A stretch of DNA of 64,000 nt from Dysgonomonas sp. 511 (GCF_010501105.1 NZ_QVMQ01000018.1:1-64000); one strand, 5' to 3'; shown: positions 1-10,684, counted from the first letter of the stretch. The notes: generated by a model not told the origin, from the sequence alone. Program-made: numbers and translations.

Positions 1-366
1 AACGGGCTCCGCCCCATCCCTTTCTACGCCGCCTTCACCGGACAGGTTCCCGCCTGCGGAACTAATGCACGGAAAGCTGACGCACGACTAGAATTGTCGC
101 AAACTCTTGTTGGGCGTCAGCCCGCGCCATTAGCTTTGCGTACGGGGTACCCACGCGATGCAGGCGGCGTAGAATGAAGTGGGGCTGCTGTTATGCAACT
201 TTGCCAAGCCAACAAAAGGCTTGCTGTTAGTTCACTTCATTCAGCCGGCAAAGCGCAAAGTGGGTCGGACGGCTAAGCGAGGCGCAAAAGCGTTTTTGGT
301 TCCTTTTGGGGCTTAGGCCAAAAGGGACGCAAGCAATCTCTGATTGCGCGCAGTATAAAAAAGAAC
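1..366. repeat. Partial copy of a dispersed TIR-bounded repeat (copy A)
   Basis: Positions about 28-357 match, as reverse complement, about 63068-63424 at the other end of the window, with scattered substitutions and one roughly 25-bp indel. The right border GCAGTATAAAAAAGAAC at 350-366 is the same terminal sequence seen at both ends of the other copy. The first 27 bases do not match the other copy, so the left part is diverged or rearranged; it may continue outside the window. The element is more GC-rich than the flanking AT-rich spacer. Short ORFs inside it show no protein-like composition. From 367 to the promoter at 479 I see only AT-rich spacer. Confidence 0.8.
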
Positions 367-478
367 ATATAATTTAACTACTGATTGACATTAGCAAAAA
401 ACAAGAACTCCTTCCTGTTAACAGCCAATGGTAGGAAAACAAGATTCTTGTTAATCTATGTTTATTAACCGCCAAAAC

Positions 479-511
479 TTTGTATATTAAATAATATTCC
501 TTTTACTTTTG
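479..511 (+). promoter_or_regulatory. Bacteroidota-type promoter of the GH3 fusion gene
   Basis: TTTG at 479-482, a 21-bp spacer and TACTTTTG at 504-511 fit the TTTG / TAnnTTTG consensus of the Bacteroidota primary sigma factor. Transcription would begin near 518, leaving a leader of about 20 nt before the ATG at 538. Confidence 0.7.
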
Positions 512-537
512 TATATACAATACTTTCAGGAATAAAA

Positions 538-3500
538 ATGAAAATAAAATATATACCGCTATTAGCCCTTACGGCTTTTACTTTTTGCACAAACTCGAGC
601 GCCCAAAATAAAAAGACAGTCCCCAATCTCTACAAGTCTGTCAACAGGTCTCAAATGACCAAATGGGTAGATTCGGTTTATAACCAGATGTCTACCGACC
701 AGCGCATCGGGCAGCTTTTCATCCCCTTAGCCTTTGGCAACGATACCGAATCGAACAGGAAGAGCATAATATCCCTTGTGCAGAAACAACATATCGGAGG
801 GCTTCTCTTCTCCAAAAGCACCCCTGCGGCACAAGCCAACCTGACCAACGTAGCCCAGAAAGCTGCAAAAGTACCCCTTATGATTACCCTCGATGGCGAA
901 TGGGGGCTTGCCATGCGCCTGTCCGGCACCACGCGATTTCCTCGCAATATGACACTGGGAGCCATTCAAAACGATTCGCTGCTCTATTATTATGGCAAAG
1001 AAGTAGCCCGCCAGTGCAAGCTGATGGGTATCCATGTAAACTTTGCCCCTGCCCTCGATGTGAATAGCAATCCGGCAAACCCCGTTATCGGTACACGCTC
1101 TTTCGGCGAAGACCCTCAACGGGTGGCAAGGCTTGGCATTATGTACTCAAAAGGACTCGAAGCAGGAGGCGTGATGTCGGTGGCCAAACATTTTCCCGGA
1201 CATGGCGATACCTCTACCGACTCGCACAAGGTGCTACCGCTTATTTCGCACAACAGGGAACGGCTCGACAAGGTAGAGCTCAAACCTTTCAAAGAATATA
1301 TCAACGCCGGACTATCGGGGATGATGGTGGGGCATCTCAACATCCCTGCCTTAGAGCCGAAAGCACAGCCCAGCTCTTTGTCGGCAAAGGTTGCGACAGG
1401 ATTGTTGCAAGACGAACTTGGCTTCACCGGGCTTATTTTCACCGATGGCTTGCAGATGAAGGGTGTTTCGGTCGAAGACAATTATTGCGTACGCGCCCTG
1501 CTTGCCGGCAACGACCTCTTGCTGGGGCCTGTGAGTGTGGTGAAAGAATACAACGCCGTGAAACAGGCTGTAGCCGATGGTACAATCAGCCAGAGCATGC
1601 TGGAGCAGAAGTGCAAAAAAGTATTGGCATATAAATACATCCTGGGCGTGCACAAGACCAAACCGGTGGATACCAAAACCCTGGTAAAAAACCTGAATAC
1701 CCCGCAAGCCGATCATGTCAACCGCCAATTGAGCAAGGCCGCTGTTACCCTGCTCAAGGATAGCGAAAACATTATCCCTTTCAAGGAACTGGACAAACGC
1801 AAGATTGCCGCCGTGGCATTGGGCGAAGGGGCAAACAACGAGTTTCACAAGCGGCTGAAAAACTATGGCGATGTAACCTGCTTTACTGCGGCTAATGCTA
1901 ACGCTTTGCTGCAACTCAAAAACCAGCTAAGTAAATATAATACCGTTATCGTTTCGGTACATAGTACCAAGATCAGTGCCGATACAGCCATCCGCACCGT
2001 AACGCAGGGTAAAGAAACCGTGCTGGCTTTCTTCGTAGTGCCTTACAGGATGTCGGCATTCGGCAATTCGATAAAAGCATCGGATGCCGTAGTACTGGGC
2101 TACGAGGGCAACGAATACTCGTACGACTACACAGCACAAACCCTCTTTGGCGGCTATGCCCCAAGCGGGAAGATACCCGTTTCGGTCAAAGGATTGTTTG
2201 AAGCAGGCAAAGGCCTGGCTAAAAAAAAAACTAGATTAGCCTACGATATACCCGAATCGCTGGGTATTCCTTCCGATCGTTTCAGCCCCGTAGACTCCAT
2301 TATAGAAGAGGGATTGAAGGAAAAAGCCTACCCCGGAGCGCAACTGCTCGTTGCCAAGAACGGGGTAATTATTTATAATAAATCTTACGGATCGTTCGAA
2401 TACGACGGCAAGCGCAAAGTAGACAACGACGATATCTACGACATTGCGTCTATGACCAAGGCAATAGCTACCGTGCCTGCCGTGATGAAGCTATACGACC
2501 AGTCGAAACTAAAACTGAACACGCCCATCAGCACCTATGTAGACCCGCTGAAAGGGACGGACAAGGCAAGGATAACCATTCGCGAAGCCTTGTTGCACGA
2601 AACGGCGATGCCTCCGTTTATCCCATATTATATGAATGCCATAGACAAGTCGAGCTACGAAGGCAACCTTTTTAGCCGGGTGAAGACTGCATCGCATAAG
2701 GCGCAATTCGACGAAACCACCTGGGCGCGTACAGATTATAAATTCAAACCCGAAATGGTATCTGTGGCAGCAAAAAAAGGATTTGTGCCGTTGGCAGATA
2801 AGATGTTTATCAACAAGAACTACCAGGATACCATTATACAAGCCATCGCCGATGCCAATCTGAGGAAGCGCAAAACCTATCTCTACAGTTGCCTCAACTT
2901 CATCCTGTTGCAAAAGACAGTGGAGAAGATAGCCAGGCAGGATTTAAACGCGTTTACCCAGAAATACTTCTTCCTTCCATTAGGCGCAACTACCACTACA
3001 TATACCCCTTTGCAGAAGTTCGATACCAGCCGTATCGTCCCTACAGAAAAAGACGATTTCCTGCGCAAGCAGCTTATCAGGGGATATGTGCACGATGAGG
3101 GCGCAGCATTTATGGGGGGAATTTCGGGAAATGCAGGGCTATTTTCCAATGCCAACGACTTGGCCAAACTATGCCAGATGCTATTGAACAAAGGTACATA
3201 CGGGGGCGAAAAATATCTTTCGGAACAGACCTGCACCTATTTTACTTCTGCCAAAAGTACGACTTCGCGACGGGGGCTGGGTTTCGACAAGCCCGAACCA
3301 CGTACCAATAAATCGAGCCCTACTTCTATCAGTACGCCAAACAGTGCATACGGGCATACAGGTTTCACCGGAACTTGTTTCTGGATAGACCCTGATAACA
3401 ATCTGATTTATATATTGCTGACAAACAGGGTACACGAAAAACGGACAAACAAAGGGCTTACCTCCCTTGGTATCCGCCACCGGGTACAGGAAGAAATATA

Positions 3501-3594
3501 TAAGACAATACGCAAAAATAAAACAGGTGTGGCTATAAAGAAAAGCCCTGCTAAGAAAAAATCGAACGCAAGCAAAAGAAAGAAAAAACGATAA
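538..3594 (+). CDS. Secreted GH3 beta-N-acetylglucosaminidase fused to a serine beta-lactamase-like hydrolase
   Basis: The 1018-residue protein starts with a signal peptide ending near residue 22. Residues about 40-370 are a NagZ-type GH3 domain: KHFPGHGD starts at residue 217, the Asp-Ser-His of the NagZ catalytic loop is at 228-230, and the predicted nucleophile is Asp303 (FTDG). A GH3 C-terminal-like domain follows. From about residue 590 there is a class C beta-lactamase/DD-peptidase fold with the Ser638-x-x-Lys641 motif, Tyr783-Ser784-x-x-Asn787, and HTG at 940-942 in place of KTG. A lysine-rich tail ends the protein. In Bacillus subtilis the separate proteins NagZ and AmiE have these two folds and act in turn on muropeptides; I infer that this fusion removes GlcNAc and cleaves the MurNAc-peptide bond in the periplasm. 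A plain esterase or peptidase role for the second domain is possible. It is probably co-transcribed with the next gene, 15 bp downstream. Confidence 0.9.
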   Translation: MKIKYIPLLALTAFTFCTNSSAQNKKTVPNLYKSVNRSQMTKWVDSVYNQMSTDQRIGQLFIPLAFGNDTESNRKSIISLVQKQHIGGLLFSKSTPAAQANLTNVAQKAAKVPLMITLDGEWGLAMRLSGTTRFPRNMTLGAIQNDSLLYYYGKEVARQCKLMGIHVNFAPALDVNSNPANPVIGTRSFGEDPQRVARLGIMYSKGLEAGGVMSVAKHFPGHGDTSTDSHKVLPLISHNRERLDKVELKPFKEYINAGLSGMMVGHLNIPALEPKAQPSSLSAKVATGLLQDELGFTGLIFTDGLQMKGVSVEDNYCVRALLAGNDLLLGPVSVVKEYNAVKQAVADGTISQSMLEQKCKKVLAYKYILGVHKTKPVDTKTLVKNLNTPQADHVNRQLSKAAVTLLKDSENIIPFKELDKRKIAAVALGEGANNEFHKRLKNYGDVTCFTAANANALLQLKNQLSKYNTVIVSVHSTKISADTAIRTVTQGKETVLAFFVVPYRMSAFGNSIKASDAVVLGYEGNEYSYDYTAQTLFGGYAPSGKIPVSVKGLFEAGKGLAKKKTRLAYDIPESLGIPSDRFSPVDSIIEEGLKEKAYPGAQLLVAKNGVIIYNKSYGSFEYDGKRKVDNDDIYDIASMTKAIATVPAVMKLYDQSKLKLNTPISTYVDPLKGTDKARITIREALLHETAMPPFIPYYMNAIDKSSYEGNLFSRVKTASHKAQFDETTWARTDYKFKPEMVSVAAKKGFVPLADKMFINKNYQDTIIQAIADANLRKRKTYLYSCLNFILLQKTVEKIARQDLNAFTQKYFFLPLGATTTTYTPLQKFDTSRIVPTEKDDFLRKQLIRGYVHDEGAAFMGGISGNAGLFSNANDLAKLCQMLLNKGTYGGEKYLSEQTCTYFTSAKSTTSRRGLGFDKPEPRTNKSSPTSISTPNSAYGHTGFTGTCFWIDPDNNLIYILLTNRVHEKRTNKGLTSLGIRHRVQEEIYKTIRKNKTGVAIKKSPAKKKSNASKRKKKR

Positions 3595-3609
3595 AAACAT
3601 TCTAAGACT

Positions 3610-4458
3610 ATGAGCAAACTAACATTGAACGACAGCATCACATCTTTTATCGACAATGAGTACAAAACTATCTGGGATCTGATTCTGGAGAACAAGACAG
3701 AAGAACTGAAAAGCATATCCGCTGAAGATGGCGAACTTTTACCCGCAATTGTATCCGGATTATTCTCCGATGGCGAAAGCAAGGTTTTAAACGAGTATGA
3801 TTTTGTTAGCCTGAAAGAAAACAACAGCCTTTTATTCAAGGATTTGATCAGGCTTATCCTTGTTCTCGATATCAACGGAGAGCATGAAGAACTGCGCTTG
3901 CAGGTGGTAGATAAGTTGTTCGAAGCTATCCCCGATGTAGTGAGTAAGATACGGGAAGAGTCGAACGGATATCCGCAAAGGCCTGTAAATGCTTTGGTAT
4001 GGGCAGAAGGCACAGGATTCCGGGCTTCGTTCAATGCGTTGATATACTATTACCGCCAGAAAGAAGATGCAGACAACAATACGCTGCACTTCCTGATAAT
4101 GAACCGCACACAGATTACACTTGCCATTATGGGGCATTACAAGAATCTGGTAGGCCCCGACATGCTGGAGTCGGCACAGATAAAAGAACAGTTGGGACAA
4201 ATTGATGCTGCGCTTTCCTTCTACAAAGCCGTTGAAGCCGACTTTAAGAACGAACTGGGCTGGTTTATCGAGAGTCCCGAAACAGGGCCTAGCGAAGAGG
4301 ATGTGGTTACACTCGAATCGCTGAAAAGTGCATTGCAGGCAATAGACCGCCTGTCGAACACCGACAATTATTCGGAGGTATGCAGCCAGATAGACGAGGT
4401 GCTAAGCCGCGAGCATACCGAAATACCTGACTTTGACGAGGACGAAGACGAGGAATAG
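3610..4458 (+). CDS. Acidic helical protein of unknown function
   Basis: This 282-residue protein has no signal peptide or membrane segment, so it is predicted to be cytoplasmic. It reads as mostly alpha-helical, with helix-pair regularity around residues 165-215 that could be TPR-like, and ends in a strongly acidic tail of Asp and Glu (from about residue 272). I do not recognise a catalytic motif. It starts 15 bp after the GH3 fusion gene, so the two are likely one transcript, ended by the strong hairpin at 4501-4539. A regulatory or scaffolding role is conceivable, but nothing in the sequence shows one. Confidence 0.85.
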   Translation: MSKLTLNDSITSFIDNEYKTIWDLILENKTEELKSISAEDGELLPAIVSGLFSDGESKVLNEYDFVSLKENNSLLFKDLIRLILVLDINGEHEELRLQVVDKLFEAIPDVVSKIREESNGYPQRPVNALVWAEGTGFRASFNALIYYYRQKEDADNNTLHFLIMNRTQITLAIMGHYKNLVGPDMLESAQIKEQLGQIDAALSFYKAVEADFKNELGWFIESPETGPSEEDVVTLESLKSALQAIDRLSNTDNYSEVCSQIDEVLSREHTEIPDFDEDEDEE

Positions 4459-4500
4459 GTTGAGATTGAGTTTCAACCACAGAGTTTCACAGAGAAATAA

Positions 4501-4539
4501 ACAAGAAATGGGTTGCATTGTAAGCAACCCATTTCTTGT
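4501..4539. terminator. Bidirectional intrinsic terminator between convergent genes
   Basis: A perfect 16-bp stem (4501-4516 with 4524-4539) and a 7-nt loop are followed by TTTTATATA on the plus strand. It lies between the end of the acidic-protein gene and the end of prs, which run toward each other. The minus-strand side has a weaker U-run. Confidence 0.85.
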
Positions 4540-4558
4540 TTTATATAATTGTCTCGTC

Positions 4559-5512
4559 TTACAACACGTATAGCGAGCTGATAGACTCATTAGACAATAC
4601 CCTGCGGATTGCATTGGAAAATACCTCTGCTACAGATAGTATTTCTACTTTTTCGCATTTCTTGGAATACGGTATGCTGTCGGTAAATATCATTTTTTCG
4701 AGTCCCGACAGGCCTACACGCTCCGATGCCGGATCCGACATTACGGCATGGCTGGCGATAGCCTTTACCGAACGGGCGCCGTTTGCCATCATCAGGTCGG
4801 CAGCCTTTGTTATAGTTCCTGCTGTATCAACAATGTCGTCTACCAACAATACATCCATCCCTTTCACATCACCAATAATGTGCATTTCGGAGATTTCGTT
4901 TGCCTTCTTACGCAGCTTGTAACAGATTACCATTGGTATTCCGAAATATTTGGCATACGAGCTGGCACGCTTTGTACCTCCTACGTCGGGTGTGGCAATC
5001 ACAAGGTTTTCCATATCCAGTGTCTTGATGTAGTCTACAAATATGGCGGAAGCATAAAGGTGGTCTACAGGCACATTGAAAAATCCTTGTATCTGGTCGG
5101 CATGCAAGTCCATCGTAATCAACCGGTTGATACCTGCTGCTGCCAGCATATCGGCAATAAGCTTTGCACCTATTGATACGCGCGGCTTGTCTTTGCGATC
5201 TTGGCGCGCCCATCCGAAGTATGGAATTACAGCGACGATAGAGTGTGCCGAAGCTCTTTTGGCTGCATCTATCATCAATAGCAGCTCCATCAGATTGTCG
5301 GAATTAGGGAAGGTAGATTGAACCAGAAATACCTGGCAACCTCGGATAGATTCTTCGTAAGACACCGAAAATTCTCCGTCGGCAAAATATTCTATATTCA
5401 TATTGCCTAGCGGACAACCCAGATTGGCGCATATCTTTTCTGCGAGATAGCGAGAATTTGTCCCCGAAAAAATTTTAAATGGGATGTTGGTTTCCATTTT
5501 TTTGTTGATCAT
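4559..5512 (-). CDS. prs: Ribose-phosphate pyrophosphokinase
   Basis: The 317-residue protein makes PRPP from ribose 5-phosphate and ATP, feeding purine, pyrimidine, histidine and NAD synthesis in the cytoplasm. Visible signatures are the substrate loop FSGTNSRYLAEKI near the N-terminus, ADGEFSV, the metal-binding DLHADQIQGFF, and the PRPP-binding loop VLLVDDIVDTAGT. The length is normal for bacterial class I enzymes. Two in-frame ATGs (5512 and 5497) are possible starts; the second would give a protein beginning METNIPFK. A TAACTTTG box on the minus strand at 5551-5544 could be the -10-type element. guaB, another nucleotide gene, lies about 3.6 kb away on the other strand and is not in the same transcript. 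Confidence 0.97.
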   Translation of the reverse strand: MINKKMETNIPFKIFSGTNSRYLAEKICANLGCPLGNMNIEYFADGEFSVSYEESIRGCQVFLVQSTFPNSDNLMELLLMIDAAKRASAHSIVAVIPYFGWARQDRKDKPRVSIGAKLIADMLAAAGINRLITMDLHADQIQGFFNVPVDHLYASAIFVDYIKTLDMENLVIATPDVGGTKRASSYAKYFGIPMVICYKLRKKANEISEMHIIGDVKGMDVLLVDDIVDTAGTITKAADLMMANGARSVKAIASHAVMSDPASERVGLSGLEKMIFTDSIPYSKKCEKVEILSVAEVFSNAIRRVLSNESISSLYVL

Positions 5513-5576
5513 TAAACAGGTTCTTATAGTTTATTTCCGGGCGCAAAGTTAAGAAAACTATTGCGCATAAAGCCTT

Positions 5577-5705
5577 AGTAACTGTTTAAATTTTATTCAT
5601 TCTAATTTTTAGAACTGTTTTCGGCTAATTTTTTCATGCGCGAAGCGATAGTAGCGGGCTACTTGAGCTGAGCGAAAGTATTCGTATAAAATTTAAACAG
5701 TTACT
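5577..5705. repeat. Small element bounded by perfect 20-bp inverted repeats
   Basis: AGTAACTGTTTAAATTTTAT at 5577-5596 is matched exactly in reverse complement at 5686-5705, with 89 bp between. The right arm touches the stop codon (5707-5705) of the amylase gene, and the left arm lies just upstream of prs. The size and arm-loop proportions suit a MITE-like sequence better than an intrinsic terminator, though the transcript could fold into a long stem. Confidence 0.8.
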
Positions 5706-7399
5706 TAGTCCAAAGAAAATTTGATAATTTTCCCCGAGTTTGCTTCCATCGTTATTTGCAGTGCCTTGCTCCAGTCGCCTTTCAGCGTGAAATTCTTCTT
5801 TGCGAGCAACTCTTTGGCGGTTTTCATCCGCATCGGGTTTATATCTATATATTCGTAAGCATTTTCGGGTATCTGCACGGTAATATCCACTACCTGAGAG
5901 TCGAAGTTGGCAACTACCAGAATAAACTCTTTCTTAGAAGAACGCAGAAACGCATATTGCTTTGTAGAATCGAAATGCGGGTTTTCGTAATTGGCATACA
6001 TCAGGTCGAAGAATTTGCCTGAATTGATAGCCTCTTCTTCTTTTGCTATTTCGATAAGGCGGATATAAAACTTACGAAGCTCTGCCTGTTCTTTCGTCAG
6101 TCCCGAAGCACCGAATGCACCGCCGTTGCGCCAGTTGCGTATGGTGTCTACCGACCAGTAATCGAAAATAGTGGTGCGCCCGTCTACTCCGCTGAAACCT
6201 TCCTTATCCATTCCGCGTTCGCCCAATTCCTGGCCGAAATATACCATTACGGGATTTACATTCATGGTAGCGGCCACTATCATGCCGGGCATTGCCTTTG
6301 CGGCATCGCCTGCGAAAAAATCGGAGGCGATGCGCTGCTCGTCGTGGTTTTCGAGAAAGTTGAGCATCTTAGGCTGGAGGTCGCCTATGCGCTGCCAGCT
6401 GAAAGTAATTTCCGAAGCCGGTTTCCTGTCGCAAATCACATCCCGGAGGGTATCGTACAGGTCTACCTTATCGTACAGGTAGTCGAACAGTCCGCAATGC
6501 GCATAATTGTGGTATTGAGCGGGATTATATACTTCGGCGATGAAGACAAGCGTCTTGTTTTTTGCCTTCACCTTTGGTATCACCCAGTTCCAAAATTCTA
6601 CGGGAACCATTTCTGCCATGTCGCAGCGGAAGCCATCGACGCCCTTTGCTGTCCAGTAGAGCAGTATGTCCTTCATCTTGAGCCAGGTATCGGGTTCGGG
6701 CATAAAGTGGGTAGCACGCCCGTTGTTATAGTCTAAGCCGTAATTGAGCTTCACGGTTTCGTACCAGTCGTTTACGCCGGGGCGGTTGGTAAAACAGTCG
6801 TTCCCTGTCGCTTTTGCCGGAAATTCGTTATAAGCATCATCTCCTCTGTGGGTGGCGAAGTCTATCTCGAGACGCTGGCCGGGTATGTAGTAAAAATTAT
6901 TATCGGGATCGAAGGCCATATCCATTTTGTCGGCAGCCCCGAAATCCTTTACTTTTTTAGGCTTGGCATCCGATCGGTACTGGCGTGCAACATGGTTTGG
7001 CACAAAGTCCATTATCGCTTTCATTCCGTTTTTGTGGGTGCGTTCTATCAGGGCTTCAAATTCGGCTATCCGGTTTTCGATGTTATCGGCAAGGTCGGGC
7101 GAAACATCATAGTAGTCGCGGATGGCATAGGGCGAACCAGCATTCCCTTTTATCACATCGGGATGGTCTTTGGGTATGCCGTATGCCGAATAGTCGGTTT
7201 TGGAAGCATGTTCGAGCACACCGGTGTACCAGATGTGGGTAAAGCCCATTTTCTTGATTTCCTTCAGAGCCTTGTTGTCGAAAGCGGAGAATTTACCGAC
7301 ACCGTTTTCTTCCATCGAGCCGTTTTCTTTATTCACATTCTTGTCGTTGCCAAACAGCCGGGGCAATACCTGATAGATAAATATTTTCTCTTTCATCAT
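5705..7399 (-). CDS. Alpha-amylase family (GH13) protein, cytoplasmic
   Basis: The 564-residue protein carries the four GH13 regions: DFVPNH (region I), GFRCDMAEM with the predicted nucleophile Asp260, FIAEVYN with the acid/base Glu289, and FLENHDEQ with Asp353. A C-terminal beta domain of about 90 residues follows. There is no signal peptide, so it should act on intracellular alpha-glucans or imported maltodextrins rather than on external starch. The start at 7399 is followed at once by a second Met; either could be used. The gene is alone between prs and the patatin gene, all on the minus strand; the GH57/GT4/debranching operon is 12 kb away. Exact specificity (amylase, glucanotransferase or glucosidase) cannot be read from the sequence. 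Confidence 0.93.
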   Translation of the reverse strand: MMKEKIFIYQVLPRLFGNDKNVNKENGSMEENGVGKFSAFDNKALKEIKKMGFTHIWYTGVLEHASKTDYSAYGIPKDHPDVIKGNAGSPYAIRDYYDVSPDLADNIENRIAEFEALIERTHKNGMKAIMDFVPNHVARQYRSDAKPKKVKDFGAADKMDMAFDPDNNFYYIPGQRLEIDFATHRGDDAYNEFPAKATGNDCFTNRPGVNDWYETVKLNYGLDYNNGRATHFMPEPDTWLKMKDILLYWTAKGVDGFRCDMAEMVPVEFWNWVIPKVKAKNKTLVFIAEVYNPAQYHNYAHCGLFDYLYDKVDLYDTLRDVICDRKPASEITFSWQRIGDLQPKMLNFLENHDEQRIASDFFAGDAAKAMPGMIVAATMNVNPVMVYFGQELGERGMDKEGFSGVDGRTTIFDYWSVDTIRNWRNGGAFGASGLTKEQAELRKFYIRLIEIAKEEEAINSGKFFDLMYANYENPHFDSTKQYAFLRSSKKEFILVVANFDSQVVDITVQIPENAYEYIDINPMRMKTAKELLAKKNFTLKGDWSKALQITMEANSGKIIKFSLD

Positions 7400-7460
7400 T
7401 TTTTTAATAATTAAATCCGGTTTTGATAAAGGTTATAAACAGTCCTTTTTGCGAGATTGT

Positions 7461-8270
7461 TTATTGATTCGCCTTTTTCGAAGAGGTGTCCTGTAACAGG
7501 ATTCCCTCATTCTTGCTTAAAAATTCTTTTGCCAGATGATACCCCGCATCGTATATTTCTTCTACATGGTCGAGGTCGAACATCGAGTATTTGAACAATT
7601 CAGTAGATTCTATCAAGTAATTACACAAGTTGCGGTCGAGCAGGGTGTTGGACGTAGACATATAGTGAAACGAACGTTCGGCCACGTATTTTATCGAACT
7701 CTTAAACTCCGATTTCATAATGGGGCTTACATTTACGCCTATTATCTTGTCGCATTCTTTGCGGATGGTAGATACGGGGAAATTCTTGAACAACCCTCCG
7801 TCTACATAATAATGTCCTTTTATCTCTACGGGACGGAATATGATAGGCACCGAACACGATGCGATAACCGCAGGGATGAGCTGTCCCGAAGAAAACACGC
7901 GGCTCTCGCCATGTTCTATATCGGTGGCCACCACACGCAGAGGGATTTTGAGGTCTTCGAAATTCCTTGCCCGCAGATGCTTTTTCAGGAACGTCTGAAA
8001 TCCGTCTGTCTTGAAAAATCCTCCTTGCGGAATGGTAAACGAAGCAAATTCCTTAAAGGCTTTTTTCTTGAAAAACGAAAGTATCTCTTCGGGGCTATGC
8101 CCGTCGGCATACAACACCCCGGCGAACGCCCCTGCACTTGTTCCCGAAACAACCTGCGGAAACAACCCGGCTTCGTTGAGCGCAGCCAATACCCCCAGAT
8201 GGGCAAAGCCTTTTGCCCCTCCTCCACTAAGGGCTATGCCTAATTGGTATGTGTTCTTATTCTGAGACAT
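7461..8270 (-). CDS. Patatin-like phospholipase
   Basis: The 269-residue protein shows the patatin Ser-Asp dyad: oxyanion-hole GGGAKG at residues 16-21, nucleophile elbow GTSAG at 43-47 with Ser45, and Asp157 in VDGG. The family hydrolyses acyl ester bonds of phospholipids or lysophospholipids. It has no signal peptide and resembles the short bacterial RssA/YchK-like type, so a cytoplasmic or inner-membrane-associated place is expected. A minus-strand box TAAATTTG at 8298-8291 may be its promoter element. The substrate is unknown. Confidence 0.93.
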   Translation of the reverse strand: MSQNKNTYQLGIALSGGGAKGFAHLGVLAALNEAGLFPQVVSGTSAGAFAGVLYADGHSPEEILSFFKKKAFKEFASFTIPQGGFFKTDGFQTFLKKHLRARNFEDLKIPLRVVATDIEHGESRVFSSGQLIPAVIASCSVPIIFRPVEIKGHYYVDGGLFKNFPVSTIRKECDKIIGVNVSPIMKSEFKSSIKYVAERSFHYMSTSNTLLDRNLCNYLIESTELFKYSMFDLDHVEEIYDAGYHLAKEFLSKNEGILLQDTSSKKANQ

Positions 8271-8434
8271 TTATTTCTATTAAAGTAACGCAAATTTAGC
8301 ATAAAAATCACAGGAAGAGGCTATTCAAAATAAGTTTTATGACTATAGAGCCAATTTTTCCGTCAAGTTTTTAATCCGGGTAGACGATGGTTAATCTTTG
8401 GAAATAGCCTAACTTTGAGGCCAAAATAAAAATT

Positions 8435-8869
8435 ATGGAAGAAATATCTTACAAACACACCCTGCCGGTTCAAATACGCTTCAACGATATCGACAAATTC
8501 GGACACGTCAACAATGCGATATATCTCAATTTTTACGATCTGGGAAAAACAAATTATTTCGGTTCTGTATGCCCGAATGTCAACTGGGAAAGGGATGCAA
8601 TACTGGTTGTGCGCCTCGAAGTGATTTTCCTCTCACAGATTCACGACATCGACAATATAGCTGTACAAACTGCCGTAACAGGCATCGGCACAAAGAGTTT
8701 CGACCTGACACAACGAGTAATAGACACCGAAACGAAGGATGTGAAATGTGTATGTACCTCTACAATGGTCACTTACGACCTGATAGAACAAAAGTCGAAA
8801 CCTCTGACCGAAGAATGGATCAAAGCCATATGCGACTATGAGGATAAAGACCTGAGGAAGAAAAAGTAA
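8435..8869 (+). CDS. Acyl-CoA thioesterase, 4HBT hot-dog family
   Basis: The 144-residue single hot-dog protein has the 4HBT/YbgC-like active-site segment RFNDIDKFGHVNN (residues 15-27), with Asp18 as the usual catalytic acid followed by Gly-His-Val-Asn. Such enzymes hydrolyse short or aromatic acyl-CoA thioesters in the cytoplasm. The start at 8435 follows a TAACTTTG box at 8410-8417, giving a short leader. The gene stands alone and is followed by a weak hairpin. The acyl substrate cannot be inferred. Confidence 0.9.
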   Translation: MEEISYKHTLPVQIRFNDIDKFGHVNNAIYLNFYDLGKTNYFGSVCPNVNWERDAILVVRLEVIFLSQIHDIDNIAVQTAVTGIGTKSFDLTQRVIDTETKDVKCVCTSTMVTYDLIEQKSKPLTEEWIKAICDYEDKDLRKKK

Positions 8870-8873
8870 AATG

Positions 8874-8888
8874 CTATCACTTTGATAG
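8874..8888 (+). terminator. Weak terminator after the thioesterase gene
   Basis: CTATCA / TGATAG with a 3-nt loop is followed by a T-rich stretch. A second short hairpin with a T-run lies at 9004-9026 (ATGCG / CGCAT) before guaB. Both stems are short. Confidence 0.4.
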
Positions 8889-9061
8889 TCCTATTTTATT
8901 TTTTTCACAGCCCCTACAGTAGCTAAAATTGTAGTACCATTTTTCATACGTTTACCCAGGCTTTCCGCCCTATCTATACCCTAATTAATAAAAAAAGACT
9001 AAGATGCGCCCATTTTCGCATTTTTTCAGCATTTTATAATTCCCCCTTGGCAAAAAATGAT

Positions 9062-9069
9062 TATATTTG
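9062..9069 (+). promoter_or_regulatory. guaB promoter -7 box
   Basis: TATATTTG fits TAnnTTTG and lies 31 bp before the guaB start. A -33 element at the right distance is not clear. Confidence 0.5.
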
Positions 9070-9079
9070 CACGCAATAA

Positions 9080-10576
<1,497 letters not shown>

Positions 10577-10605
10577 ACATCCCGGCTTCTACTAAAATAA
10601 AAAAT

Positions 10606-10652
10606 TGCCGCAGAAGGGTTTAGGACACTCATTATCCAGCCCTTTTGCGGCA
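10606..10652 (+). terminator. Intrinsic terminator after guaB
   Basis: TGCCGCAgAAGGG (10606-10618) pairs with CCCTTTTGCGGCA (10640-10652); TTTGCCTTTTATTTT follows. This separates guaB from the envelope operon. Confidence 0.8.
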
Positions 10653-10684
10653 GTTTGCCTTTTATTTTAGAATATTTTAAAACA

